This document shows, in pieces, positions 22,341 through 34,130 of a DNA stretch of 64,000 bases. The stretch is from Reticulitermes speratus. Its lineage: Eukaryota; Arthropoda; Insecta; Blattodea; Rhinotermitidae. Position numbers and translations under genes: made by a program. Location: assembly GCA_021186555.1 (NCBI GenBank), contig JAJKFL010000237.1:43198483-43262482 (forward strand). The letters run 5' to 3'. A model generated the notes under the pieces. It saw only the letters and a list, made by a program, of their open reading frames with translations. It did no database searches and had not been told where the DNA came from. Each line of letters opens with the position of its first letter. Position 1 is the first letter of the stretch.

Positions 22341-23514
22341 CAGTCTTCAAAGACAAAAGACAGTCAGAACTGTGAATACTGACGAAACCTTCCTGTTTCC
22401 TGCACGCTGTGCGGTCAGATGACTCTGAATGACACTTGGCTGCGTATGTTTGGGGGGCTGGATGGGGGATGGGGGGCTGGATGGGGGGGGGGCTGGATCG
22501 GTGTACAGTCAGCAACATCACCGAGTAACCGTTTGTCGTATAGACAGCAAAGGTATGCGATGGCAGTCGTCGTGTCACGACCACGGCGCCGTCTCACAAC
22601 CGTCGCTCTGTTCTGCAGCACTCAGTCTTCTGTCTGAGCAAACAGCGAGGGAATCGGCCATATTGGGGCATATTGGGGCATTTTAAGTGATAATATTAAA
22701 ATTTATGCTCTCTACCTATAGCTGTAGACTCATGAGAAGAGACGTGACCTTGGCAAGTGGCGGCAAAGAAGTGAAACCGTTAGTTGTTATGACGTACAGC
22801 CGGTGTAATCCAATCGAAACATTAGTGGAGCGAAGTGCAGGTCTGTGCTGTCCGTGCCGTTACTACGACTGTGTGCACAGCCTGGTCAGCGCTGTGCACA
22901 AATTCGACCGCAGTCCTCATACGAAGTACACTGCTCACCTAGCAAATGGCGACCAAGACGTACGGTGTCACAGGACCTACATGTTTGCTCCTTACGGTGA
23001 GCCCGGACATAAAGGACCTCACCCACGCTGTCAAGGTCACAGGTTTACTCGTCTGTCGACAGCAGTACCACGATGTTTCTGTCTTCAGCAATTTGAACCG
23101 GACAGAAAATGTGAGCGGTGTCTGACACAGTGAACACGCCACTGCAGTCGACTGTACACATGTGTGACAGGCCGCAACGCCACTGAACACCCGGTGCCTG
23201 TACGACCAGACAGCCACAGATCAATGCTCCAGATGGCGTCCTGTCTTACGAACCGCTCGACACACACTGCAGCATCTCGTTCAGAACTTCGGAACGAGTA
23301 AAGACGGTCGGCAGTGGCACACTAACGGGGCGACCTCGTCCGAGACAGTTCGTCTTGTGATAAAGCTGCTTGTTTCACAACGCTTGTCACTGACTTGGGC
23401 CACTTTAGCTCTCTCACGCCTGAAGCACGTTGGAATAATATACTGTCCCCACCTCACAGAGACCTCACTCCTCCTCCATTACAAACACCAACCGGTTAAC
23501 ACTGTCTACTGTAA
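22341..23514. other. Unannotated sequence between inverted SINE-2 copies
   Basis: A 148-codon plus-strand open frame (22687-23133) and overlapping minus frames show no recognisable domain. G-rich runs occur near 22450-22495, and ATATTGGGGC is repeated twice near 22660. No supported gene was found. Confidence 0.5.
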
Positions 23515-23795
23515 AAGTAAAGTTCTCCCTATAACACGCCATGAAGGCCCAGAGGGGGAGTAGAGGTATAGCTCTACTCTTCTTTAACCTGGACGCTAGA
23601 TGGGCGTGGGTGGTCAACGCCACGCCCCGGCCGCTTTACCCCCGGGAATGACCCGGTACCCATTGTACAGGAGGCTGGGTTGGCCCCAGGGCCGGTCTGG
23701 ACGGGTGCTGAAAATCTCGCCCCCACCGGGATTCGATCCCCGGACCGTCCAGCCCGTAGCGAGTCGCTATACCGACTGAGCTATCGCGGCCCACT
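23515..23795 (-). mobile_element. SINE-2, full-length copy
   Basis: Reverse complement of the 22053-22340 type: head at right (CCGACTGAGCTATCGCGGCC), B box complement GGGATTCGATCCCCG, and core CCGGCCGCTTTACCCCCGGG. The tail lies at left with AAAGTAAAG. Confidence 0.9.
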
Positions 23796-24205
23796 GTGAG
23801 AATCATACTAGACACGAATGCACTGTGTGTGTGTGTGTGTGGCGTGTAGAGTTGCTGAAGGTTAAAGCAGACGGTGCGCGGTGCTCCACAGCGCCAGTGG
23901 CAACACTGTAATGCACTTGCCAAGGACGTTAGCCACTGATACATTTTAGTATTATCCATGTTTGCATTCGAACTGCTGAAGTGGTATTGTTACAATACCT
24001 TTATAGTACCAAGGTAGGGGATCTTGGGCGGCACGTGACAAAATGTGCGTTTGTGCGGACGGCGACATAAACTGCATCTCCGCGCTCAACACGCATTCAC
24101 TGCATTGTATTGCTACGCACAGCTGTTTGCTGGCGGCAGAAAGCAACGCGCTCTGACAGACAGAACACCGAAACAAATGAAGCACAACAAATTATCATAA
24201 AAATA
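23796..24205. other. Unannotated sequence with a short GT run
   Basis: A (GT)n tract is near 23824-23841. Nothing else was recognised. Confidence 0.55.
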
Positions 24206-24390
24206 CAGTCGAACTGGGTTAATACGTCATGAAATGGACTGAATATTTTGTGTCGTTATAAACGACTGTCGTTATAACCGAGTGGCATAATGTTATGGCT
24301 AACGGCGAGGAATTAATTGGTACCGCAGAATATCTGACGTTATAGACGAGGTGACGTATAAACCGATGTCGTTATAACCGGGTTAGACTG
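24206..24390. mobile_element. Non-autonomous Tc1/pogo-like MITE (185 bp)
   Basis: Inverted ends CAGTCGAACTGGGTTAATAC and ATAACCGGGTTAGACTG are flanked by TA (24204-24205 and 24391-24392). Internal copies of GTCGTTATAAC occur. There is no coding capacity. Confidence 0.75.
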
Positions 24391-24651
24391 TAATTATAAT
24401 TATTTAACAGCAAGTTCCGCAAGTGTAGCTTATTGTCAGGGAATGTGTACAGGACGATCGTTTTGTGAGCTGCCCGCATATCGGTCGGTCGCTAGCTGAT
24501 GGGGGGGAGGGGGGGGGGCCGGCTCACATTCCAGCTGACTACGGTCCGTTCCCAAGACAGCAGACAGTAACAGTCCTGCGAGCATCCTTCTCTGTAAACG
24601 TGGATCACCGTAACATACCAAGCAGGCACAGAAGAGCAGCTGCACAGCTGT

Positions 24652-24745
24652 ACCCTGTCCTAACCTCGACGCTAGATGTGGGGGTAGTCAACGCCACGCC
24701 GCGGATCCATTGTAGAGGCTGGGTGGGCCTTGGGGCCGGTCTGAA
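24652..24745 (-). mobile_element. SINE-2 core fragment
   Basis: Contains GTCAACGCCACGCCGCGG, AGAGGCTGGGTGGGCC and TGGGGCCGGTCTGAAG, the antisense SINE-2 core. Head and tail are missing. Confidence 0.65.
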
Positions 24746-25423
24746 GTGTTTAGCTTTATCCTTCATTAATTTTAGTGACCACAAATTCGATAACGTTGTC
24801 CGGTTGCTTTCGCTGGTAGCTGGCGAAAATCTTCATCGGTCAGACTGGTAGTTCTGTTCTACACTGTTTCGCTGTATGGTGTGATTTTGAGGGACGTAAC
24901 CGCAACGTTAAACGCGGACTTACTGTACACGTCATCATTTATGTTCAACTTCTGTTCAAATAAATATAATAAATAATAATAAAAATATATCCGGTATAAA
25001 TTTCAGTTCGTTACAGTTCTACACACAACATGACTGCAAACGGTGCCCTCCGTAACGCAGTTCTTTACCTTCAGAACGTTGTTATAAGGTTTCACTGTAC
25101 ACAAGTAAATGTGATTCCATTTACCCGCATAACTAAAGTACAGCCTTCCCTGTGCCGATTTTCACGAAACTCGCAAAAGCCCAACAGCAATATGTGCAGA
25201 TCTCATCCAACTGGACAAGAAACGCGAAAAGCTAGGGCAGAAGTCAGCTACCGCCATTGCACGAAGTCGGACTTCCGCTGTGCCGCTTTGCACTGAACAG
25301 TATGCAAAGCCTCTGCACCAACTTTCACGCAAATCGGTCAAGCAATTTGGACAGTACGGACAGAAATACATTGACACCCTTCAAGTACTGTACGAATGTC
25401 AATTAACCGAATTTCACGAAAAT
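24746..25423. other. Unannotated sequence
   Basis: Short open frames without recognisable domains. Phrases such as TTTCACGCAAATCGGTCAAG recur in weaker form near 43130 and may mark an old dispersed repeat. Confidence 0.45.
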
Positions 25424-26565
25424 CAGAACAAACAGCGATTATTTCACTGTACAGCATTAACTGACTGGTTTGTATAACTGAGACGGAGTGTGTTTACTGC
25501 GCGGTACGGACTGTATTTATGTGTTTTGTGTGGATCTCAGAACAAACAGCGATTATTTCACTGTACAACATTAACTGACTGGTTTGTATAACTGAGACGG
25601 AGTGTGTTTACTGCGCGGTACGGACTGTATTTATGTGTTTTGTGTGGATCTCAGAACAAACAGCGATTATTTCACTGTACAGCATTAACTGACTGGTTTG
25701 TATAACTGAGACGGAGTGTGTTTACTGCGCGGTACGGACTGTATTTATGTGTTTTGTGTGGATCTCAGAACAAACAGCGATTATTTCACTGTACAACATT
25801 AACTGACTGGTTTGTATAACTGAGACGGAGTGTGTTTACTGCGCGGTACGGACTGTATTTATGTGTTTTGTGTGGATCTCAGAACAAACAGCGATTATTT
25901 CACTGTACAACATTAACTGACTGGTTTGTATAACTGAGACGGAGTGTGTTTACTGCGCGGTACGGACTGTATTTATGTGTTTTGTGTGGATCTCAGAACA
26001 AACAGCGATTATTTCACTGTACAGCATTAACTGACTGGTTTGTATAACTGAGACGGAGTGTGTTTACTGCGCGGTACGGACTGTATTTATGTGTTCTGTG
26101 TGGATCTCAGAACAAACAGCGATTATTTCACTGTACAACATTAACTGACTGGTTTGTATAACTGTAGACATAGTGTGTTTACTGCGCGGTACGGACTGTA
26201 TTTATGTGTTCTGTGTGGATCTCAGAACAAACAGCGATTATTTCACTGTACAACATTAACTGACTGGTTTGTATAACTGTGACATAGTGTGTTTACTGCG
26301 CGGTACGGACTGTATTTATGTGTTCTGTGTGGATCTCAGAACAAACAGCGATTATTTCACTGTACAACATTAACTGACTGGTTTGTATAACTGTGACATA
26401 GTGTGTTTACTGCGCGGTACGGACTGTATTTATGTGTTCTGTGTGGATCTCAGAACAAACAGCGATTATTTCACTGTACAACATTAACTGACTGGTTTGT
26501 ATAACTGTGACATAGTGTGTTTACTGCGCGGTACGGACTCTAAATGTAAGTCGGGTTAATCTTAC
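25424..26565 (+). repeat. satB array 3: about ten units with 3' linker, no leader
   Basis: The array starts inside a unit (ATCAGAACAAACAGCG) without the usual leader. The last four units share a variant block (GTGTTCTGTGTG and GACATAGTGTG), showing local spread of one variant. The right end passes into the linker TCTAAATGTAAGTCGGGTTA. Confidence 0.93.
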
Positions 26566-27607
26566 GTAATCACTCTCTCCACTGTCAATATGTTGTAGAC
26601 ATACAGTGACAACTTATGTGTTGTATAAACACGTATAAAAACATACTTAAAATCAGACATTCATCAGCTTTTTTTTTTCAATCCTACAAAAGGCGCCATT
26701 CACGAAGTGAAATCTAAAGGCAAAAAACCGAGCGCGCAGCTACAACTGTTACGATATACGTGATTTCCTAGCTTGTGCCAATCCCTTATACCCATATTTT
26801 ACGACTTTTCGTATTTTCCACAATGCATATCCGATGTAGTTACAAATTATTCTGTCGCAGTGGCCACTTTGTTCACCGCAACCCCACACTTTCACTCCCG
26901 CTCCATACACGTGACTGGGCAGTAACTCGGCAATGTGCTAACCCCACGTCTTGTCAACGCAGATCATTATTTTATCCGACAACTGCCGGTTGGCACTTCC
27001 TCTCAGCTCGTTTATCGTATTGACGTCACCAACTCAGACAGTAACAAGCACTTCGGGTTCAATACGACTGGAATTTTATTCATTAGCTAAGCCACCATCA
27101 GCTTTTGAGGAAGAACTCTGCTCTATTATTAAGTCAAGAAGTCAAGCTTTTTGCGGATTTTACGCAACTCTGGCGGAAGCAAGGTAGAAAGGTTCAGTAA
27201 CTGATGAAGAAATGCAAACGTGACGCAGAATAAGAAGTAAAGGAAACGATAACAATAGAAGATGACGTCACAGATCGGCCCACTTTTATAAACTGCAGTG
27301 TTGTTAGATTCCAGCTCCAGCAGAACACACAGCAACTGGATAACATTGGACTTTGAGGAGGACCTCACAGTGGTGCTGAAGACAGTTCTGTGATGTGACG
27401 CCGTGTCATTGGGCGAGTAGCTCCCGACGTTTCGACAGACCGTGGTGCCTTCGGCTTCAGGATCAAGCAGCCCAGAAAGAGTCGCCGAAAAGTAGGCAGT
27501 GCGTGGTATAGTCAGCCAATGGCACAGTGCCACACGGCACAGTGCCACATGGCACACTTGAGTCGTAGGGACTTCAATTAAAATTAAACACGTCATTAAG
27601 AATACAC
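26566..27607. other. Unannotated sequence with a fold-back fragment
   Basis: Positions about 27375-27480 contain CTCCCGACGTTTCGACAG and a GAAG/CTTC-type arm related to the fold-back fragments at 35325, 35715 and 47288. CACGGCACAGTGCCACATGG near 27540 repeats locally. No gene was recognised. Confidence 0.45.
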
Positions 27608-27915
27608 TAACTCCACGGAGAAGAGTCTTTCTTGAACAGCTAACAGTTCCTCAGCTGGTCAAGTAATTTACCAAATTTTATGGAACCAGAAGTTCATTAC
27701 CGTGTTCACAACAGCCCGCCACGTGTACATATCGTGAGCCAGATTAATCGGGGCTATGCCGTGCCACACCATACATTCTATTATTGTGCTCCCATCTATG
27801 ACTCGGTCTTCCAAGTGGTCTCTTGCCCTCAGGTTTCCCCCACCAAAACCCTGTACACACCTCTACCCTTCCCCACACGTGCCACATGCCCTGCCCATCT
27901 CATTATTCTCCATTA
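27608..27915 (-). mobile_element. LINE 3'-end fragment (copy b)
   Basis: Antisense copy of the LINE end: the complement of the tail (GAACAGCTAACAGTTCCTCA), then AGAAGTTCATTACCGTGTTC, AACAGCCCGCCACGTG, TCCCATCTATGACTCGGTCT and TGCCACATGCCCTGCCCATC. Frameshifted and truncated at its 5' side. Confidence 0.75.
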
Positions 27916-27960
27916 ACACTACAACACACGTTTAATAACACAATCAAAATATAATTACTG

Positions 27961-28253
27961 AGTACAAACAAACATATCGATATCTGTCCAAACAAAATAA
28001 AATTTTATTTATTATATAGAACTACATGTTTCGACCTATCTCAGGTCATCCTCAGGTTCACAATTGATCTTTAAACATACAGAGGAAGAAATATACACTA
28101 TGTGTCTTATATAAGACATTTCTTCCTCAGTAAGTTTAAAGACCAATTGTGAACCTGAGGATGACCTGAGATAGGTCGAAACATGTAGTTCTATATAATA
28201 AATAAAATTTAGTTGTGTTTGGACAGATATCGATATATTTGTTTGTTTGCACT
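27961..28253. mobile_element. Fold-back (palindromic) element
   Basis: The left arm 27961-28092 and right arm about 28116-28253 are reverse complements, for instance TATCGATATCTGTCCAAAC and AACATGTAGTTCTATATAAT against their complements. Only about 20 bp separates the arms. Both contain the motif GGTCGAAACATGTAG found in several fragments in the window. Confidence 0.88.
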
Positions 28254-28970
28254 ACTAACAACACAACGGGATGGCATTCTTTACAATTACAGCTACTGAA
28301 TTTCAAACCTCTCTTACGACATACGCTCTATCTCACATCCAGGGACAGCAAACAATTTTGAGCCTTAAGGCAAGTGACGAAAATCATTCTAAACTTGAGG
28401 CTTGCGTCATCTGTGTGGCCTGAGGTTAACACAGCGGTAACAACAGTGTCACGACACCGTGCAGTCTAAGACATCATGTCAACCGGCTCAGATTCGAACT
28501 CAGGACCTCCCGAAAACAAAGCAGCAGTGCTTAACAAGAGGGCGAAGTTAGGCGATGCATAATAGAGATAGATATCACTGGTCAAGAAACCGGAATGAGG
28601 CACACTTTACTACGAAACTGACTGTACCGATACACAAGGGACACTGCAGATCAATAAACTGACTGTACCGATAGACAAGGGACACTGCAGATCAATAAAC
28701 ACTACATCACAGGCCTGTCACGTCCCTCACAGGGATGCCAACATCACAGGCCTGTCACGTCCCTCACAGGGATGCCAACATCACAGGCCTGTCACGTCCC
28801 TCACAGGATGCCAACATCACAAGAATATAAAGGAAATGAGGGTCTTAGCACTTTAATGAAACGCAAAGTAACAACCTGACTTGATGATACAGGCGGAGAG
28901 AGACGGAATGCGTGCTACACGCCCCGTGCATTTCATCCTCCTTGGTTTAACCACATAGGTGGACAGTGTC
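28254..28970. other. Sequence with two short tandem repeats
   Basis: AAACTGACTGTACCGATA...GACACTGCAGATCAAT occurs twice (period about 41 bp, 28613-28696). ACATCACAGGCCTGTCACGT CCCTCACAGGGATGCCA occurs three times (period 37 bp, 28703-28816). Nothing else was recognised. Confidence 0.75.
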
Positions 28971-28974
28971 CTCC

Positions 28975-29205
28975 TTAAGACTGTTTCATAACCGTGTAAA
29001 CAACAGTCCGCCACCGAGCGATATACTGAGCCACATAAATCCAGCCAACAGCCATGTCATTTAGATTAATTTTAATATTATCCTCCCATCTACTCCCTGA
29101 TCTTAGAAGTGGTCTTTTACCTTCAGATTTTCCAAAACATATGCGTTTCCAACATCTCCATGCGTACTATATGCCATGCCCATCTCACATTACTTGGAGT
29201 GGTCA
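28975..29205 (-). mobile_element. LINE 3'-end fragment (copy c)
   Basis: Antisense LINE end with CAACAGTCCGCCACCGAGCG, AATATTATCCTCCCATCTAC and ATGCCATGCCCATCTCAC. It meets copy d head-to-head at about 29205. Confidence 0.7.
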
Positions 29206-29490
29206 TGAGTAATATTCCGTATTGGTATGAACATAAGAAGGAGGAAGACCACTTGGAAGACCTAAGCGTAGATGGGATACTATTAAACTGAATCTTACAG
29301 AACTGCAAATGTAGGGCGTGGACTGGATTGATCTGGCTCAGAACAGACACATGCGGCGGGCTGATGTGAACACGGTAATGAACCTTGAGGGGGGGGGGGG
29401 TTGCATAAAATGCGGGGTATTTCTTGACTAGCTGAGGAACTATTAGCTTCTCAAGAAGGACTGTGCTGCATGTAGTCAGTTAAATGTAAC
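29206..29490 (+). mobile_element. LINE 3'-end fragment (copy d)
   Basis: Sense copy: GGAAGACCACTTGGAAGACC, GCGTAGATGGGA, GTGGACTGGATTGATCTGGC, GGTAATGAACCTTGAGG, TTCTTGACTAGCTGAGGAAC and AGCTTCTCAAGAAGGACTGT. A G run (29390-29400) interrupts the reading frame. It covers the same part of the LINE as copy c in the opposite orientation. Confidence 0.75.
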
Positions 29491-29552
29491 CTACAGACTA
29501 CTCTTTAAACACAACTGTCTTACGCAAAGCTCCCGGACATCAGACACAGCAA

Positions 29553-29662
29553 TGCTTTGACAGTTCCCAGACTTGCCCGCTTGTCCTTCTGATAAGAGTA
29601 GTCTGGGATCGAACCTGGACCTCCGCGGTAACAGGCCGGCGACTTATCGTCTGAGCCTTACA
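29553..29662 (-). mobile_element. SINE-3 copy lacking the satA segment
   Basis: Reverse tail (GTTCCCAGACTTGCCCGC, TTGTCCTTCTGATAAGAG) is fused directly to the reverse head (GGGATCGAACCTGGACCTCC, GCGGTAACAGGCCGGCGAC). The central part that forms satA elsewhere is deleted here. Confidence 0.7.
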
Positions 29663-29934
29663 AAACTACGCCAGAGACACGCGTCGCGGTGCCGAGTCCC
29701 TTCTGCGGCTCATGACCAAATGTGTCGTACTGACGAGAAGCTGGGTCTGTCCTTCGCAGTGAAGTGACAGACTTCGGCTGTAGCAAACAGTGCTTAAAGT
29801 TTTGAAACAAAGTAATATGTACAGCAGACTGTGACGTAACTTACTAAGCTCTTGCTAAAAAGGCAGTTTAGTAGTCTGAACGGCCACACGCTTGGCTGCA
29901 GTCCAGTTTAAGCCTCTGATATCTTAAAGACTAA

Positions 29935-32520
29935 GACCGTACCGCGCAGTAAACACACTCCGTCTCAGTTATACAAACCAGTCAATGTTGTACAGTGAAA
30001 TAATCGCTGTTTGTTCTGAGATCCACACAAAACACATAAATACAGTCCGTACCGCACTGTAAACACACTCCGTCTGTTATACAAACCAGTCAGTTAATGT
30101 TGTACAGTGAAATAATCGCTATTTGTTCTGAGATCCACACAAAACACATAAATGCAGTCCGTACCGCGCAGTAAACACACTCCGTCTCAGTTATACAAAC
30201 CAGTCAGTTAATGTTGTACAGTGAAATAATCGCTGTTTGTTCTGAGATCCACACAAAACACATAAATACAGTCCGTACCGCGCAGTAAACACACTCCGTC
30301 TCAGTTATACAAACCAGTCAGTTAATGTTGTACAGTGAAATAATCGCTGTTTGTTCTGAGATCCACACAAAACACATAAATGCAGTCCGTACCGCGCAGT
30401 AAACACACTCCGTCTCAGTTATACAAACCAGTCAGTTAATGTTGTACAGTGAAATAATCGCTGTTTGTTCTGAGATCCACACAAAACACATAAATACAGT
30501 CCGTACCGCGCAGTAAACACACTCCGCTCAGTTATACAAACCAGTCAGTTAATGTTGTACAGTGAAATAATCGCTGTTTGTTCTGAGATCCACACAAAAC
30601 ACATAAATACAGTCCGTACCGCACAGTAAACACACTCCGTCTGTTATACAAACCAGTCAGTTAATGTTGTACAGTGAATTAATCGCTGTTTGTTCTGAGA
30701 TCCACACAAAACACATAAATACAGTCCGTACCGCGCAGTAAACACACTCCGTCTCAGTTATACAAACCAGTCAGTTAATGTTGTACAGTGAAATAATCGC
30801 TGTTTGTTCTGAGATCCACACAAAACACATAAATACAGTCCGTACCGCACAGTAAACACACTCCGTCTGTTATACAAACCAGTCAGTTAATGTTGTACAG
30901 TGAAATAATCGCTGTTTGTTCTGAGATCCACACAAAACACATAAATACAGTCCGTACCGCGCAGTAAACACACTCCGTCTCAGTTATACAAACCAGTCAG
31001 TTAATGTTGTACAGTGAAATAATCGCTGTTTGTTCTGAGATCCACACAAAACACATAAATACAGTCCGTACCGCACAGTAACACACTCCGTCTGTTATAC
31101 AAACCAGTCAGTTAATGTTGTACAGTGAAATAATCGCTGTTTGTTCTGAGATCCACACAAAACACAATAAATGCAGTCCGTACCGCGCAGTAAACACACT
31201 CCGTCTCAGTTATACAAACCAGTCAGTTAATGTTGTACAGTGAAATAATCGCTGTTTGTTCTGAGATCCACACAAAACACATAAATACAGTCCGTACCGC
31301 GCAGTAAAACACACTCCGTCTCAGTTTACAAACCAGTCAGTTAATGTTGTACAGTGAAATAATCGCTGTTTGTTCTGAGATCCACACAAAACACATAAAT
31401 ACAGTCCGTACCGCGCAGTAAACACACTCCGTCTCAGTTATACAAACCAGTCAGTTAATGTTGTACAGTGAAATAATCGCTGTTTGTTCTGAGATCCACA
31501 CAAAACACATAAATACAGTCCGTACCGCGCAGTAAACACACTCCGTCTGTTATACAAACCAGTCAGTTAATGTTGTACAGTGAAATAATCGCTGTTTGTT
31601 CTGAGATCCACACAAAACACATAAATACAGTCCGTACCAGCGCAGTAAACACACTCCGTCTCAGTTATACAAACCAGTCAGTTAATGTTGTACAGTGAAA
31701 TAATCGCTGTTTGTTCTGAGATCCACCAAAACACATAATACAGTCCCGTACCCGCGCAGTAACACACTCCGTCTCAGTTATACAAACCAGTCAGTTAATG
31801 TGTACAGTGAAATAATCGCTGTTGTTCTGAGATCCACACAAAACACATAAATACAGTCCGTACCGCGCAGTAAACACACCCGTCTCAGTTATACAAACCA
31901 GTCAGTTAATGCTGTACAGTGAAATAATCGCTGTTTGTTCTGAGATCCACACAAAACACATAAATACAGTCCGTACCGCGCAGTAAACACACTCCGTCTC
32001 AGTTATACAAACCAGTCAGTTAATGCTGTACAGTGAAATAATCGCTGTTTGTTCTGAGATCCACACAAAACACATAAATACAGTCCGTACCCGCGCAGTA
32101 AACACACTCGTCTCAGTTATACAAACCAGTCAGTTAATGTGTACAGTGAAATAATCGCTGTTTGTTCTGAGATCCACACAAAACACATAAATACAGTCCG
32201 TACCGCGCAGTAAACACACTCCGTCTCAGTTATACAAACCAGTCAGTTAATGCTGTACAGTGAAATAATCGCTGTTTGTTCTGAGATCCACACAAAACAC
32301 ATAAATACAGTCCGTACCGCGCAGTAAACACACTCCGTCTCAGTTATACAAACCAGTCAGTTAATGCTGTACAGTGAAATAATCGCAGTTTGTTCTGAGA
32401 TCCACACAAAACACATAAATACAGTCCGTACCGCGCAGTAAACACACTCCGTCTCAGTTATACAAACCAGTCAGTTAATGTTGTACAGTGAAATAATCGC
32501 TGTTTGTTCTCAGATCCACA
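29935..32520 (-). repeat. satB array 4: about 23 units, reverse orientation
   Basis: The longest satB array, with units ACAGTCCGTACCGCGCAGTA, AACACACTCCGTCTCAGTTA, TACAAACCAGTCAGTTAATG. Several units share a deletion of CAG in GTCTCAGTT and the variant CGCACAGTA, spaced every second unit (30605-31080), which suggests a two-unit higher-order repeat. One-base indels rise after about 31150. No leader follows at the right edge. Confidence 0.94.
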
Positions 32521-32889
32521 CAACACGCACAACACGCACAGTTCGCCACAGACGCTCACAACACACGTCACCTGCTGCTGCAGCTTCCTCCACGTCACGG
32601 CTCAGTGGAGAATTGTGCACCCTGGGCAAGGATCGAGCCCGAAACCTCAGGAAAAGTGGTTTAGCAATTACAGCACCGGAGCGAGACACGTTTAATTAAC
32701 GTGTGCAAGTGGAGGGCGGCCAGCAAAATGGGGATCGCTCCACACAGCTCGCAACTGATTTGGGTTCTCAGGGAGCGCTCTACCCTAAATGTGTGGTCAT
32801 CACTGTCACACTGTCACACTGCCCATGTCCGTCCACACGTCACCAAATCACGCAACTCCACATGGCAAAGCAAACACCGAACCCTTTCT
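32521..32889. other. Unannotated sequence
   Basis: ACACGCACAACACGCACAG forms a short imperfect repeat at 32522-32540. Nothing else was recognised. Confidence 0.5.
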
Positions 32890-33055
32890 GGTCCCTACCA
32901 CGGTAGCTCAGTCAGTATAGTCACTGGTAAAGTAAAGTCCGATTCCGACGGTGGCAAAGATTTTTATTTCCTTCGTAACGTCCAGATCGGCTCTTAGGAA
33001 CACCAACTGGATGCCGTGCCGAGGTTAAGAACACGTGGAGCCATACCTCCACTCT
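32890..33055 (+). mobile_element. SINE-2 derivative with deleted core
   Basis: The head A box (GGTAGCTCAGTCAGTATAGT) is joined to SINE-2 3' body (ACGTCCAGATCGGCTC, GCCGAGGTTAAGAACACGTG, CATACCTCCACTCT). The B box is lost or rearranged. Confidence 0.6.
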
Positions 33056-34130
33056 ACAATATGTATGTCCTTATTAGACACAGGCACGACGTGAGCTGTA
33101 CTTGCACCGCTCCACCGCAACACGCATATCACGCACAACACGCACATCACTGTCTGTCAGATATAGTTCGGAGAATGATATTAAAAAGAATCTTAGCGAC
33201 TTTTGTTAGCAGGTCGTGAACTCGATTCGCCTGAACAGTCGGTCGGTTTCCACAGGAGGGATCACTTCAAGGTCGGCCGTCAGCCAAAGCAACTCCCCCT
33301 CCCTGAGGTCGCAAAGGTCATCAGCCTACGCGACCTCACACGCCAGACACCCAATGTCATCCCCCCTCAAAAGACACAGTGCCATTTGTGGCAGTATGTC
33401 CTTCGTACGACCACGTCAAGACGGGAAACCCGTTAACGTAAGCACAATCCCCGTTATAGTTACAAGGCACGCTTGTCACAAACCACAGATTGCGTGTCGC
33501 GCGCAGGAATGGCTAAAGCCTTGGGTTTTCAAAATCCACGCGTCCCTGAATGCGTTATTCCGTGATTACGCGACAGCTGACCGACGGACAGTCTGGTTTG
33601 TTAACAACCACGCGCGTGACTATCACGTCATCACCGATCCATGTCATACCACGCTTGATTTCAGTCGATTTCTGCGTGCCACGCAGACGTGTTGGCACAA
33701 ACAGGTCGATTTTCAACAGCGCAAATGTGAATGTTCAATATTTTGGTTGAACATTTGTATGGATTGGCGAACATGCGTGCTGCTGCGTGCCAGTTGGGTC
33801 ACAGCAGTTGATATGGTGTGAAGCAACAAACGGGGCTGTGGTGTCGGCCAGTTCGAACCCTCGCCAACTTTACTACGGTCATCATCATCATCATAACCGT
33901 ATGTACAGTCTGATCACAGAACATGTTCCTCTGATCACGACGTGCTATCCGTCCGTCCTTACCGACACCCTGCACCCCCCCCCCCCATTTGCACCACACA
34001 CAAGTCTTGTCTTCCTCTTCTACTCAATTCACAGGCCGCAATCTAACTAGGCCTGACGTCTGTTACACACACTGTAGTGAAAATGACGCTGTGACGTAGA
34101 GATCAGAGGCGTCCTCTTTAAACCCACCAT
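33056..34130. other. Unannotated sequence with a dispersed motif
   Basis: Positions 33408-33452 (ACCACGTCAAGACGGGAAAC, CCGTTAACGTAAGCAC) recur at 40383-40440 with a small insertion, so they mark an unknown dispersed repeat. The 201-codon open frame at 33216-33821 has no recognisable domain. A short (CAT)n run is near 33882 and a C run near 33975. Confidence 0.5.

Noticed and set aside
22687-23133. 148-residue Cys-rich open frame
   Set aside because: No recognisable domain, no splice or conservation evidence, and minus-strand frames overlap it.
33216-33821. 201-residue open frame
   Set aside because: It crosses a dispersed repeat motif and has no recognisable domain.
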